Assembly: GCF_002903145.1 (NCBI RefSeq)
Contig: NZ_PPDJ01000001.1
Span: 643,925 to 707,924, forward strand
DNA length: 64,000 bases
From: Halobacteriovorax sp. DA5
GTDB taxonomy: Bacteria > Bdellovibrionota > Bacteriovoracia > Bacteriovoracales > Bacteriovoracaceae
Direction of reading: 5' to 3'
Shown in pieces: positions 1-7,456 of this stretch. The stretch's first letter is position 1, and every line of letters starts with the position of its first letter. The notes under the pieces were generated by a model. That model was not told where the DNA came from. It made no database searches and worked only from the letters and a program-made list of their open reading frames with translations. The position numbers and the translations under genes were made by a program.

Positions 1-826
1 GGCGTTTTAAGAACTCTTCACTAACAAGTGCCACACATGCTGCACCATCATTCATCATTGAAGAGTTTCCGGCCGTTACTGAACCATCCTTTTTAAATAC
101 TGCTCTAAGTCCTGCTAGGGCCTCTAGAGTTGTTGATGGACGAGGACCTTCATCTTTTGAAACAGTAATTGTTTCTTTTCTCATCGCTATTTCAACAGGA
201 AGAACTTCATCGTTAAATTCTCCATTCTCCCATGCTTTACAAGCTTTTTGGTGGGATGCAAGTGCGAATTTATCTTGGTCTTCACGAGAAATTCCAATTT
301 TCGCCACAACTTCTTCAGCTGTCTCTCCCATGCCAAGTAAAGGAAACATCTCCTTCATCTTCTTATTTGGAAATCGCCAACCAAATGTTGTATCAAACAT
401 TTTAGAATCACGCCCAAATGGAGTTGATCCTTTAGAGATAACAAGAGGTGCTCTTGTCATACTCTCAGCACCACCAATAAGAAGGCAATCGGCCATTCCT
501 AAATTAATGCGCGACCAACCATCAATAATTGCATCGAGTGATGATGCACAAAGACGGTTAAGTGTTACACCTGGAACTTCGTAAGGAAGGCCTCCTAAGA
601 GAGCAGACATACGAGCAAGGTTTCTGTTGTCTTCACCGGCCTGATTTGCACAGCCAACGATAACATCGTCTATTTCCTTCATATCAAAATCAAAGCTTTG
701 AGAGAAGTCACGAAAAAGTGTCGCTAGCATATCATCAACTCTTAGATGAGAAAGGCTTCCACCAAGTTTTCCAATAGGTGTTCTTTTTGCGTAGACAAGA
801 TACGCATCTCTATATTTAAGTGTCAT
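1..826 (-). CDS. paaJ: Acetyl-CoA acetyltransferase / 3-oxoadipyl-CoA thiolase (PaaJ-like), 3' part missing
   Basis: The reading frame runs off the left edge; 275 codons are visible from ATG at 826. The N-terminus has the thiolase pattern RTPIGKLGG (residues 15-23). The loop LNRLCASSLDA places the acyl-accepting cysteine at residue 93. Further on are GGAESMTRAP and the mid-domain phrases MGETAEEV, ISREDQDKFA and GNSSMMNDGA, all typical of degradative thiolases. The distal His and Cys motifs lie outside the window. Its ATG overlaps the TGA of the upstream gene (ATGA), so it is translationally coupled in the same operon. Thiolytic cleavage of a 3-oxoacyl-CoA to acetyl-CoA is the family reaction. 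The Paa assignment rests on the neighbouring paaFGH genes; a general beta-oxidation thiolase is the alternative. Confidence 0.9.
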   Translation of the reverse strand, partial: MTLKYRDAYLVYAKRTPIGKLGGSLSHLRVDDMLATLFRDFSQSFDFDMKEIDDVIVGCANQAGEDNRNLARMSALLGGLPYEVPGVTLNRLCASSLDAIIDGWSRINLGMADCLLIGGAESMTRAPLVISKGSTPFGRDSKMFDTTFGWRFPNKKMKEMFPLLGMGETAEEVVAKIGISREDQDKFALASHQKACKAWENGEFNDEVLPVEIAMRKETITVSKDEGPRPSTTLEALAGLRAVFKKDGSVTAGNSSMMNDGAACVALVSEEFLKR

Positions 827-1482
827 AAATTCATCCTAAGTAGGCGAGACGGACGATAACGTGCATCTCCTGTGATTTCACGTAATTCTTCAAGCAGAAT
901 TAAGATTTTTTCAATTCCAATTTTATCGGCCCATTCAAATGGACCTAGGGGATAGTTCACACCAAACTTCATTGCCTTATCAATATCCGAATTTGAAGCC
1001 AAGGCTTCTTCTTTAGCAAAGTATGCTTCATTAATAATTTGTGAAATAACTCTAGGGTATGTGAATCCAATTCCAATGTGATTGACGATTTCAAGATCAA
1101 AACCGAGTTTTTTGAAGACATCAAACGCAGCTTCTTCAATAGAATCATCTTTCATATAGAATTCAAAACAGCTTTTTGGAGAGTAGAAGGCCGCTGCTAC
1201 AGCGCCAAGTACATTTTCGTATTGACCAATTAAATACTCGCCCCAGTTGACCGTTAGATCTGAAACGATTGGGCCATCAAAGACAATATCTAAGTGTTCG
1301 TATAGGTCCATCTTTGAGTTGCGATCAAAACAAGTAAGATCAACAATTAAATCTGTCTCATCAAAATCAACACCATCTAGTGTGTTGATGCTATACGGAT
1401 CAACAACAATTGAAGGATATTCACTTCCAAGAACATTTTTGTACAGAGGGTGGTTATCACTTACTAAAATAGTTTTATTCAT
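823..1482 (-). CDS. paaH: Second half of a PaaH-type 3-hydroxyacyl-CoA dehydrogenase, encoded as a separate 219-aa protein
   Basis: The C-terminal half has the 3-hydroxyacyl-CoA dehydrogenase C-terminal helical domain: GFTYPRVISQIINEA, then VNYPLGPFEWADKIG. The N-terminal half has the sizes and strands of a Rossmann-like unit (TILVSDNHPL, DLIVDLTC) but no GxGxxG, so it probably does not bind NAD by itself. I start it at ATG 1482, eight bases inside the upstream gene, because a longer reading would overlap that gene by about 140 bases. Together with the upstream 287-aa protein it totals 506 residues, close to the roughly 475-505 residues I recall for single-chain PaaH, whose second half is a duplicated C-terminal domain. 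I infer that the two chains form one enzyme. Confidence 0.78.
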   Translation of the reverse strand: MNKTILVSDNHPLYKNVLGSEYPSIVVDPYSINTLDGVDFDETDLIVDLTCFDRNSKMDLYEHLDIVFDGPIVSDLTVNWGEYLIGQYENVLGAVAAAFYSPKSCFEFYMKDDSIEEAAFDVFKKLGFDLEIVNHIGIGFTYPRVISQIINEAYFAKEEALASNSDIDKAMKFGVNYPLGPFEWADKIGIEKILILLEELREITGDARYRPSRLLRMNL

Positions 1483-2338
1483 AACGATAGAACCCCTCTT
1501 TAACTTTGCGTCCAATACGGCCACTATCAACCATTTCACGTTGAATCTTGTGTGGCCTAAAACGTGGTTCATAATAGTATGACGCCCACACAGATTGAGT
1601 GACATCATAGTTGACATCAATTCCGATAAGATCCATTAACTCAAATGGGCCCATTCTAAATCCACCTACATTTTTCATGACACGATCAATTTCTGCGACC
1701 TGCTCTTGATTATAGTTTTCTAGGCGGTGAAAGCTCTCGCCGTAAAAATTTCTGGCAACACGATTAACGATAAAACCAGGAGAATCCTTGCATAAAGCAG
1801 GCTTTTTTCCATAGCGCTCAAACCAGTCATAAAGGGCATGGGCCTGATCTTTACTACTCCATGGTGTTTCAATAATTTCAACTAACTTCATTAAAGTTGC
1901 TGGATTGAAGAAGTGTAGACCTAAGAATTTTTCTTTACGAGGTTTTGATAAGTCTTTTGCCATTTTAGTAATTGGAATAGATGAAGTATTAGATGCAAAG
2001 ATCGTTTTTTCACTCATGATCTCATCAAGACGAGCAAAAACTTTTTTCTTAATATCTAAGTTTTCAACAATGGCCTCAATCACAAGGTCGTGATCGATTT
2101 GGTGCTCATTCATCTCAACGATATTTAAATTCTTTTTAAAAGCCGTGATTTCAGCGGAGTCAAATTTACCTTTGCTTTCAAGTTTGTCCCACGAAGAGGT
2201 GATAAGATCACCACTTGCTTGGGCCATTTCAAGGTGCTGGTCTACTAATTCAACCTTCACACCGTGTTGGCAAAACCATTGGGCGATTCCTCGCCCCATA
2301 GTTCCTGCACCAATAACTAGTACACTATTTATATTCAT
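1475..2338 (-). CDS. paaH: 3-hydroxyacyl-CoA dehydrogenase, NAD-binding half (PaaH-like)
   Basis: This 287-aa protein has the full short-chain form of the family. The N-terminal NAD motif is GAGTMG (residues 10-15), followed by D33 at the end of beta-2. The substrate loop ASNTSS follows, with the catalytic-type His in LHFFNP (H142) and E154 in KLVEII. The C-terminal helical domain contains PGFIVNRV and GPFELMDLIGID. It oxidises 3-hydroxyacyl-CoA to 3-oxoacyl-CoA with NAD, which in the phenylacetate pathway is the 3-hydroxyadipyl-CoA step. It lies four bases after the PaaA-like gene and overlaps the next gene by eight bases. The length is like HBDH/FadB2 enzymes, so a general beta-oxidation role is possible; the paaG and paaF context favours PaaH. 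Confidence 0.88.
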   Translation of the reverse strand: MNINSVLVIGAGTMGRGIAQWFCQHGVKVELVDQHLEMAQASGDLITSSWDKLESKGKFDSAEITAFKKNLNIVEMNEHQIDHDLVIEAIVENLDIKKKVFARLDEIMSEKTIFASNTSSIPITKMAKDLSKPRKEKFLGLHFFNPATLMKLVEIIETPWSSKDQAHALYDWFERYGKKPALCKDSPGFIVNRVARNFYGESFHRLENYNQEQVAEIDRVMKNVGGFRMGPFELMDLIGIDVNYDVTQSVWASYYYEPRFRPHKIQREMVDSGRIGRKVKEGFYRYE

Positions 2339-2342
2339 TCAA

Positions 2343-3155
2343 TTATTGCCTTTGTGGTTGTGCATCTTCGTCGTAGATAGGAAGAACTAGGCCTGCTTGT
2401 TCACAAAGCTCTTCTACTTCTTTTACGAAAACATCGCGAACAACAGCATTTGTTCTCTTCTTAAGTCCTAACTTAACATATAGGTCATTTGAGCGACCTT
2501 TTGTTGAACCAAATACGTTCATAACTCTTGGCCACCAGATATTTAGTCTTTCTTGTAGGAATTCTTTGTTGTCACCTTCGGCAAGGATTTTTATCCATTT
2601 GTCACCGTGAGCAAGGTGCATGATTTCTTCTTTATAGATTCCTTCGATTCCTTTTTTCCAAGGAAGGTAGCTTGAATCAAGAGTGTCTTCTAGTTGGTGG
2701 CCAGCAGCTCTATCCATTAGGAAGTTAAATAGAATAAAGTCTTCCCAGAAATTGATACCGTAGTAGAAGATATTTACACGGTAGTCATCTTTTAATCTTT
2801 GGAATCCAATTTGTGCTTCGTCTTCTGGCATTTTGAATCCAAGTTCTGACTTTTCGATATGTGAGTCAACATCTTCACCAAGACCTTTTAGAAGTCTGTA
2901 ACAAACTGAAGCATGTCTCATTTCATCTTTAACGATTTGAGCAACAACAACTTTTTCTTGCATCGTTGGTGCCTTTTCAATCCATGGTGCATATCCAAGC
3001 GCCCCAGAATATTCTGAATCGTGTTGCATCCATAGAAGGTTTCTTAGGGCCTTCTTGTATAGTGGAGGAAGCTCATCTCCCTTATCAAATTTCTTACCAT
3101 TTTGAATGTCTTCAAATAATTGTAGTTCTTCTTGAGTGTATTCTCTTGCTGCCAT
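2343..3155 (-). CDS. paaA: PaaA-like di-iron oxygenase (phenylacetyl-CoA epoxidase catalytic subunit family)
   Basis: A 270-aa ferritin-like protein. Helical metal-ligand motifs are visible: E48 in HDSEYS, E78 and H81 in KDEMRHA, a candidate acidic ligand in NFWEDF (E138), and E177/H180 in YKEEIMH. The stretch IEKAPTMQEKVVVAQIVKDE and the later IWWPRVMNVFG and AGLVLP parallel PaaA (KAPTLRRKA...QDEGGH, RWWWPSLMMFG, LGLTVP as I remember it). In known systems PaaA needs PaaC as structural partner and PaaE as reductase. None of PaaB, C, D or E is in this window; they may lie to the left or be absent. The protein is also shorter than the roughly 310-330 residues usual for PaaA. The family call is firm; the exact substrate is inferred from neighbours. 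Confidence 0.8.
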   Translation of the reverse strand: MAAREYTQEELQLFEDIQNGKKFDKGDELPPLYKKALRNLLWMQHDSEYSGALGYAPWIEKAPTMQEKVVVAQIVKDEMRHASVCYRLLKGLGEDVDSHIEKSELGFKMPEDEAQIGFQRLKDDYRVNIFYYGINFWEDFILFNFLMDRAAGHQLEDTLDSSYLPWKKGIEGIYKEEIMHLAHGDKWIKILAEGDNKEFLQERLNIWWPRVMNVFGSTKGRSNDLYVKLGLKKRTNAVVRDVFVKEVEELCEQAGLVLPIYDEDAQPQRQ

Positions 3156-3167
3156 ATGGCCTCCTTC

Positions 3168-3956
3168 TTATTTTCCTAAAAATTTTGCTTGTCTCTTTTC
3201 AAAGAACGCCGTTAGGCCTTCTTTATAATCTTCACTATTTCCCAAGAATCTTTGGTAAGCTGTTTCGCGCTCCATCGATTCTTTTGAAGTGCTATCAATT
3301 GCAACATTGATATTCTCTTTTATCGCTTTTACTGAAAGAGGTGCCATGGCATTAATTTGCCCGGCCCATGCTTTTGCATCTGTTAATGCTTCTTCACTTA
3401 CTTTATTAATAAGTCCTGCACTCTCTAATTGCTCACTTGTTAAAGGAGCGTTAAAAAGGAAGTATTCCATTGCTTTTTTAGGGCCAAGTGCTTGAGTGAA
3501 CATATGAGTTGATCCAGCATCTGGGCAAAGACCTAGTTTTGAAAAACCTGAAACAAACTTGATCCCTGGTTTTGCTACGATTAAGTCGCATGCAAGTGCT
3601 ACGGAAACACCGGCTCCTGCAACGACACCTTCAACTGCTGCGATAACTAGTTTCTTAGATGACTTAATTGCATTAACCAGTGGGTTCCACTCAGTTTCAA
3701 GTGTTACTCCAAGATCAACTGGTTTTTCTCCAGCTTGCACTGTGCGATCATTTAAGTCTTGTCCAGTACAAAATCCTTTGCCTTTTGAAGCAAGAATAAT
3801 ACAGCCAACTTCACTGTCGCGGTTTAGATCTCTGATGGCCTTGATGATTTCAAGTTTTGCTTCACGAGAAAGTGCGCCGTAAACTTCTTCACGGTTAATT
3901 GTGATCATACCTGTGAAGGCTTCTTTTTCGATAATAATATTCTTAAATTCAGACAT
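3168..3956 (-). CDS. paaG: PaaG-like enoyl-CoA hydratase/isomerase
   Basis: A 262-aa crotonase. The oxyanion-hole segments are KGKGFCTGQDLNDR and VEGVVAGAGVSVALACD, followed by FSKLGLCPDAGST. The Asp in LCPDAGS and the GQDLNDR phrase are the features that separate PaaG (ring-1,2-epoxyphenylacetyl-CoA isomerase) from ordinary hydratases, which have Glu there. The C-terminus has the family ending (GLTAFFEKRQAKF). In the known pathway PaaG turns the epoxide made by PaaABCE into an oxepin-CoA and later isomerises a double bond. It sits one base after paaF and 12 bases before the PaaA-like gene, within one operon. Confidence 0.9.
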   Translation of the reverse strand: MSEFKNIIIEKEAFTGMITINREEVYGALSREAKLEIIKAIRDLNRDSEVGCIILASKGKGFCTGQDLNDRTVQAGEKPVDLGVTLETEWNPLVNAIKSSKKLVIAAVEGVVAGAGVSVALACDLIVAKPGIKFVSGFSKLGLCPDAGSTHMFTQALGPKKAMEYFLFNAPLTSEQLESAGLINKVSEEALTDAKAWAGQINAMAPLSVKAIKENINVAIDSTSKESMERETAYQRFLGNSEDYKEGLTAFFEKRQAKFLGK

Positions 3957-3957
3957 T

Positions 3958-4737
3958 CTAATTTCCTTTGTACTCTGGTGAGCGCTTTTCTAAGAAGGCA
4001 CGCATACCTTCTTTCTGATCACTACTTGCAAAAGTTAAATAGAAATTGCGTCTTTCAAAATCAACACCATCACTAAGTGACATTTCAAAGGCCTTGTTTA
4101 CAGATTCTTTGATTAACTTAATTGCAACTGGTGCCTTATTTGCGATTTCTTTTGCGGTTTCAAAAGTTTCTTGAAGTAGAGTCGTGCTAGGGACAACCTT
4201 TGCAACTAGGCCCCAGTCAAGTGCTTGGTTTGCACCAAACATTTCACCTGTCATACAAAGCATCATTGCCTTCGACTTTCCTAGAGCTCGTGTTAGGCGT
4301 TGTGTTCCACCTGCACCAGGAGTTGTCCCAATGCTAATTTCTGGTTGGCCAAATTTTGCGCTATCTCCAGCAATAATGAAATCACAGTGCATTGCTAACT
4401 CACATCCACCACCTAGAGCATAACCATTTACGGCCGCAATGATTGGCTTTGTTATTTGAGCGAGTTGTTGCCATGAGCGGAAGCGGTTGTCATTGATTTG
4501 ATCAATTGGAGTCGCTTCAACCATTTGTGCAATATCTGCACCAGCAGCAAATGCGCGTTCATCACCAGTAAGGATGATGACACGAACTTGTGGGTTATCA
4601 TCAAGTTCGAAAAGCTTATCAACTAACTCTCGCATTAGGTCTGTTGAAAGAGCATTTAAAACCTTTGGGCGATTAAGCTTAACTAGGGCGATATGCTCGT
4701 GGTCGTTATATGGAAATTCACAAAGTATATTACTCAT
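3958..4737 (-). CDS. paaF: Enoyl-CoA hydratase (PaaF-like)
   Basis: A 259-aa crotonase with both catalytic glutamates in place: NGYALGGGCELAMHCD and GQPEISIGTTPGAGGTQRL. The first oxyanion segment is RAFAAGADIAQM. The ending MRAFLEKRSPEYKGN is typical of the family. It hydrates trans-2-enoyl-CoA to 3-hydroxyacyl-CoA; next to PaaG and PaaH it would act on 2,3-dehydroadipyl-CoA. It lies 14 bases after the EthD-like gene and one base before paaG. A general short-chain enoyl-CoA hydratase is the alternative, and the sequence alone does not settle it. Confidence 0.9.
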   Translation of the reverse strand: MSNILCEFPYNDHEHIALVKLNRPKVLNALSTDLMRELVDKLFELDDNPQVRVIILTGDERAFAAGADIAQMVEATPIDQINDNRFRSWQQLAQITKPIIAAVNGYALGGGCELAMHCDFIIAGDSAKFGQPEISIGTTPGAGGTQRLTRALGKSKAMMLCMTGEMFGANQALDWGLVAKVVPSTTLLQETFETAKEIANKAPVAIKLIKESVNKAFEMSLSDGVDFERRNFYLTFASSDQKEGMRAFLEKRSPEYKGN

Positions 4738-4751
4738 TAAAGCTTTCCTTA

Positions 4752-5063
4752 TTAAAGAGTGATTACTTCTTCTTTAGCGAAGTGAATTGAAACAATCTCT
4801 TTAGCGAAATTAAATAGATCTTTTCCACACGCCATATTTTCTTCAGAACTCATTCCTACTTTAAAGTCATCTTTATTTTCAAAAACCATCTCTGCGATTA
4901 CATGTAGATCACTTGCTCCACGAGGAGTCCCTGTGATGCGATTTAAGCGAAGCTCTTTCATACTTGGAACTTTCTTTACAAGTGGAGTATGAACTTGCGC
5001 ATAGTGCTTTTCCCATGCATCGATATCGTTTGGAATTTTATAAATGGCGATTAACTTGTACAT
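4752..5063 (-). CDS. EthD-type dimeric alpha-beta barrel protein
   Basis: A 103-aa protein with the EthD-family layout: an N-terminal strand MYKLIAIYK, then AWEKHYAQVHTPLVKKVP (the conserved Y-x-x-x-H-x-P-L), an internal arginine-rich strand (LRLNRITG) and a C-terminal strand ending in ITL. EthD-like proteins are small dimeric ferredoxin-fold proteins often found beside oxygenases or ring-degradation genes. Their biochemical role is usually unknown. It is the first gene of the minus-strand paa-like operon; 273 bases separate it from the plus-strand gene at 5337, so the operon promoter should lie there. I could not pick a convincing promoter box by eye. Confidence 0.8.
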   Translation of the reverse strand: MYKLIAIYKIPNDIDAWEKHYAQVHTPLVKKVPSMKELRLNRITGTPRGASDLHVIAEMVFENKDDFKVGMSSEENMACGKDLFNFAKEIVSIHFAKEEVITL

Positions 5064-5336
5064 AAGTATCCTTTCTTTGAAGTTGTGTCGTGTTGTTTAA
5101 ATTTTAGTTAATTAAACCAATATTGTAGGGATATGAGGGACCCTTTGAATAGGCTAGTTGAGTCATTTTTTGACGTATTATCAGTAGTTTAGATAAAGGA
5201 AATCAATATATTAGTTTAATCTAATGGAAAATATCAGTTTCCAATGACGCTATGTGAAATACTTTCAATAATAAACATTGCCTTTAGCTTTTCGTCTATA
5301 TTGCCGCATCTTAAAAATTTAATCCCGGAGTGGAAA

Positions 5337-5696
5337 ATGAAAATATTAACAAAAGTAATTCTAGTATTAATGGCGCTGCAAGTGTCATTTGCTCTAGAAG
5401 TTTCACCAAGAGATGTGCGTGCGCACGTAATTGAATCTTTTCGCCCTTTTCATGAGGCCCATATCGTAATCAATACAGAGCGAGAAGATATTATCATTTC
5501 TAAAGAAGTTATTTGTTCAAACTTCTTATTCGAGTGCTCTGATAAGTCAGAGTATGAAGTCCTTCAAGGATTTGTAGATGTGATTAACTCAATTCGCGAT
5601 CGTGCTTATAAAGCTTGGTCAGATATGACAATTGATAAAAGATGCTTTGCCTCGAAGTCTTATGAGAAACAAAGCATCTTCAATTGTATTAAGTAA
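5337..5696 (+). CDS. Small secreted protein of unknown function with four cysteines
   Basis: I start this at ATG 5337, not at the longer upstream reading from 5244, because GGAG lies six bases before this ATG and the protein then opens with a clean signal peptide (MKILTKVILVLMALQVSFA). The mature part of about 100 residues is mostly charged and helical-looking, with four cysteines (VICSNFLFEC, KRCF, FNC) that could form two disulfides. It ends seven bases from the 3' end of the convergent hpd gene. I do not recognise a family. It is likely periplasmic or exported. Confidence 0.72.
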   Translation: MKILTKVILVLMALQVSFALEVSPRDVRAHVIESFRPFHEAHIVINTEREDIIISKEVICSNFLFECSDKSEYEVLQGFVDVINSIRDRAYKAWSDMTIDKRCFASKSYEKQSIFNCIK

Positions 5697-5703
5697 TTAA
5701 ATT

Positions 5704-6777
5704 CTAATCCAGGTATCCTCTTGCGATTTGGTCCCTTTCAATAGCATCAAAGAGGGCCTGGAAATTTCCTTCACCAAAACCGTTGTGATTTTTTCTTTGA
5801 ATAAATTCAAAAAATAGTGGACCAACATAAGTGTCAGTAAAGTTTTGGATTAGGTATCCTTCCTCATCACCATCAACTAGAAGTTGACGATCTTCGAGCT
5901 CTACTAGATCTTCTGTAACATTAATTCCACGCCCAGCAATACCTTCGTAGTATGAATGAGGGATATCAAGAAATTTAATATCTCTTTCTCTTAAATCTTT
6001 AACAGTTGTAAGAATATCACCGCAAGTTAAAGCAATGTGCTGAACTCCAGCACCGTTGTGACGATCAAGAAACTCTTGAATTTGATCCTTTCCACCAGCT
6101 TCTTTTGGCTCATTAATTGGAATAATGACTTCACCTTTTGGAAGTTGAACAACTTCTGAGTTAAGTCCAGTTTTTGAACCTTTAATATCGAAGTAGCGAG
6201 TTACTTTGAAACCATAAACACGGTCATAGAACTCAACCCATTTCTTCATTTCACCTTTTGGAACGTTATTCGTTAAGTGGTCAATACGAGCAACACGTGA
6301 ACCTAGAGGGCGCGCTTTTGGATCTTCTTCAAGTTTCGTAAACCCTGGACGAAAGAATGTGCGAGGTCTTTCAATGAACTCATTGGCAACATCACCAAAG
6401 CCTTTAATGCGAGCACTTTTGTAGATACCATGCTCATTTTCAGTGATAACAACTTCTTGAAGTGACTCAGCACCACGCTCAATTGCTGTCTTATAAGCAT
6501 GCTCACAATCTTCAACTAAGAATGAGATTGTTGAAACACCTTCACCGTGAGCCTTGAAGTAATCTTGCGCATGGCCACCTTTTTGTGCCGTTAAAAGAAA
6601 TCTAACTTGTCCCTGAGTGAATAGCTCTTTGCTTTCACTTTGCTTTTCATATGTTTTAGAAAAACCAAATGTGTAGAATAAATCTTTTGTGGCCGTATCA
6701 AGTGAATCACATGTGAATTCGAGATGATCAATGGCCAGGACCCCAAGAGGGTTTTCTGGAGAAATTTTTGAGTTCAT
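5704..6777 (-). CDS. hpd: 4-hydroxyphenylpyruvate dioxygenase
   Basis: A 357-aa two-domain vicinal-oxygen-chelate enzyme. The three iron ligands are visible: H167 in ARIDHLTNNV, H247 in AGVQHIALTC and E324 in LFFEFIQRK. The C-terminal gating helix (GFGEGNFQALFDAIERDQ) is present. It converts 4-hydroxyphenylpyruvate, the transamination product of tyrosine, to homogentisate with O2. Homogentisate 1,2-dioxygenase and the later steps are not in the window. It stands alone on the minus strand, converging with the small secreted protein and diverging from the TonB-like gene. AAGAAGG ahead of the ATG is a good ribosome-binding site. Confidence 0.96.
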   Translation of the reverse strand: MNSKISPENPLGVLAIDHLEFTCDSLDTATKDLFYTFGFSKTYEKQSESKELFTQGQVRFLLTAQKGGHAQDYFKAHGEGVSTISFLVEDCEHAYKTAIERGAESLQEVVITENEHGIYKSARIKGFGDVANEFIERPRTFFRPGFTKLEEDPKARPLGSRVARIDHLTNNVPKGEMKKWVEFYDRVYGFKVTRYFDIKGSKTGLNSEVVQLPKGEVIIPINEPKEAGGKDQIQEFLDRHNGAGVQHIALTCGDILTTVKDLRERDIKFLDIPHSYYEGIAGRGINVTEDLVELEDRQLLVDGDEEGYLIQNFTDTYVGPLFFEFIQRKNHNGFGEGNFQALFDAIERDQIARGYLD

Positions 6778-6852
6778 AAAAACTTCCTTCTTTATATTAG
6801 CTGTTTGATTTGTGTATGAAAGATACTAACGATTTTTCCCAAATGGAGCAAG

Positions 6853-7386
6853 ATGCATTATGATATGTGCATGAAGCATCGTTTATGGTTTTTCTTTTTT
6901 GCACTAAGTCTAGTGACTCATGCTGTTATATTCTTTTCAAATATAAGAAAAGGTGAGCAGCAGATGAGGCGCGAGCGCATTGGTATTGATGTCCAGATTA
7001 AGGCCCATGCTATAAAACAAGAAAAGCAAAATAAAAAAGAAGTTGAAAAGATTGAACAAAAGCCGCGAAAAAGTGTTCAGGCTAAAGAGGAGTCCTCTAA
7101 GTCTGAGCAACAACAGGTTGTGACAAATAATACATTTGAGAACCAAATAGTTCATTTCGAGGCCCCTATTTATCCGCGATCTGCCAGAAGAGCTGCGATT
7201 GGTGGCTCCGTGACTATCTCCCTTATTGTTGGTGTTGACGGGAAAGTTGTGGATGTCAAAATTTTAAAACCTGCTGATTACACAGCTTTCAATGAAGCAG
7301 TACTAAGTGTTGCAAAACAATGGCAATTCAAGCCTCAGAAGATTCAAAATACATATACTAAAAAAATCGTGTTTACTATTGAGTAA
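6853..7386 (+). CDS. TonB-like energy transducer protein
   Basis: A 177-aa protein with an N-terminal membrane helix (LWFFFFALSLVTHAVIFF), a Lys/Glu/Gln-rich linker and a C-terminal TonB domain: APIYPRSARRAAIGGSVTIS, VGVDGKVVDVKILKP, FNEAVLSVAKQWQFKP. TonB proteins span the inner membrane and transfer energy to outer-membrane receptors. The linker lacks the proline-rich region of classical TonB and is short. ExbB/ExbD and a receptor are not nearby. GGAG lies four bases before ATG 6853; a second ATG at 6871 is possible. The next gene starts 70 bases downstream. Confidence 0.85.
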   Translation: MHYDMCMKHRLWFFFFALSLVTHAVIFFSNIRKGEQQMRRERIGIDVQIKAHAIKQEKQNKKEVEKIEQKPRKSVQAKEESSKSEQQQVVTNNTFENQIVHFEAPIYPRSARRAAIGGSVTISLIVGVDGKVVDVKILKPADYTAFNEAVLSVAKQWQFKPQKIQNTYTKKIVFTIE

Positions 7387-7456
7387 TGACGCTTTGGTTC
7401 GTCAAAAAACATAATAAAAATTCTATACTTGCACCTCAATTAAATTTAGAGGAATT

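Noticed and set aside
5064..5336. Sigma-70 promoter with TTGACG near 5171
   Set aside because: No matching -10 box at a proper distance; AT-rich sequence gives many such partial matches by chance.
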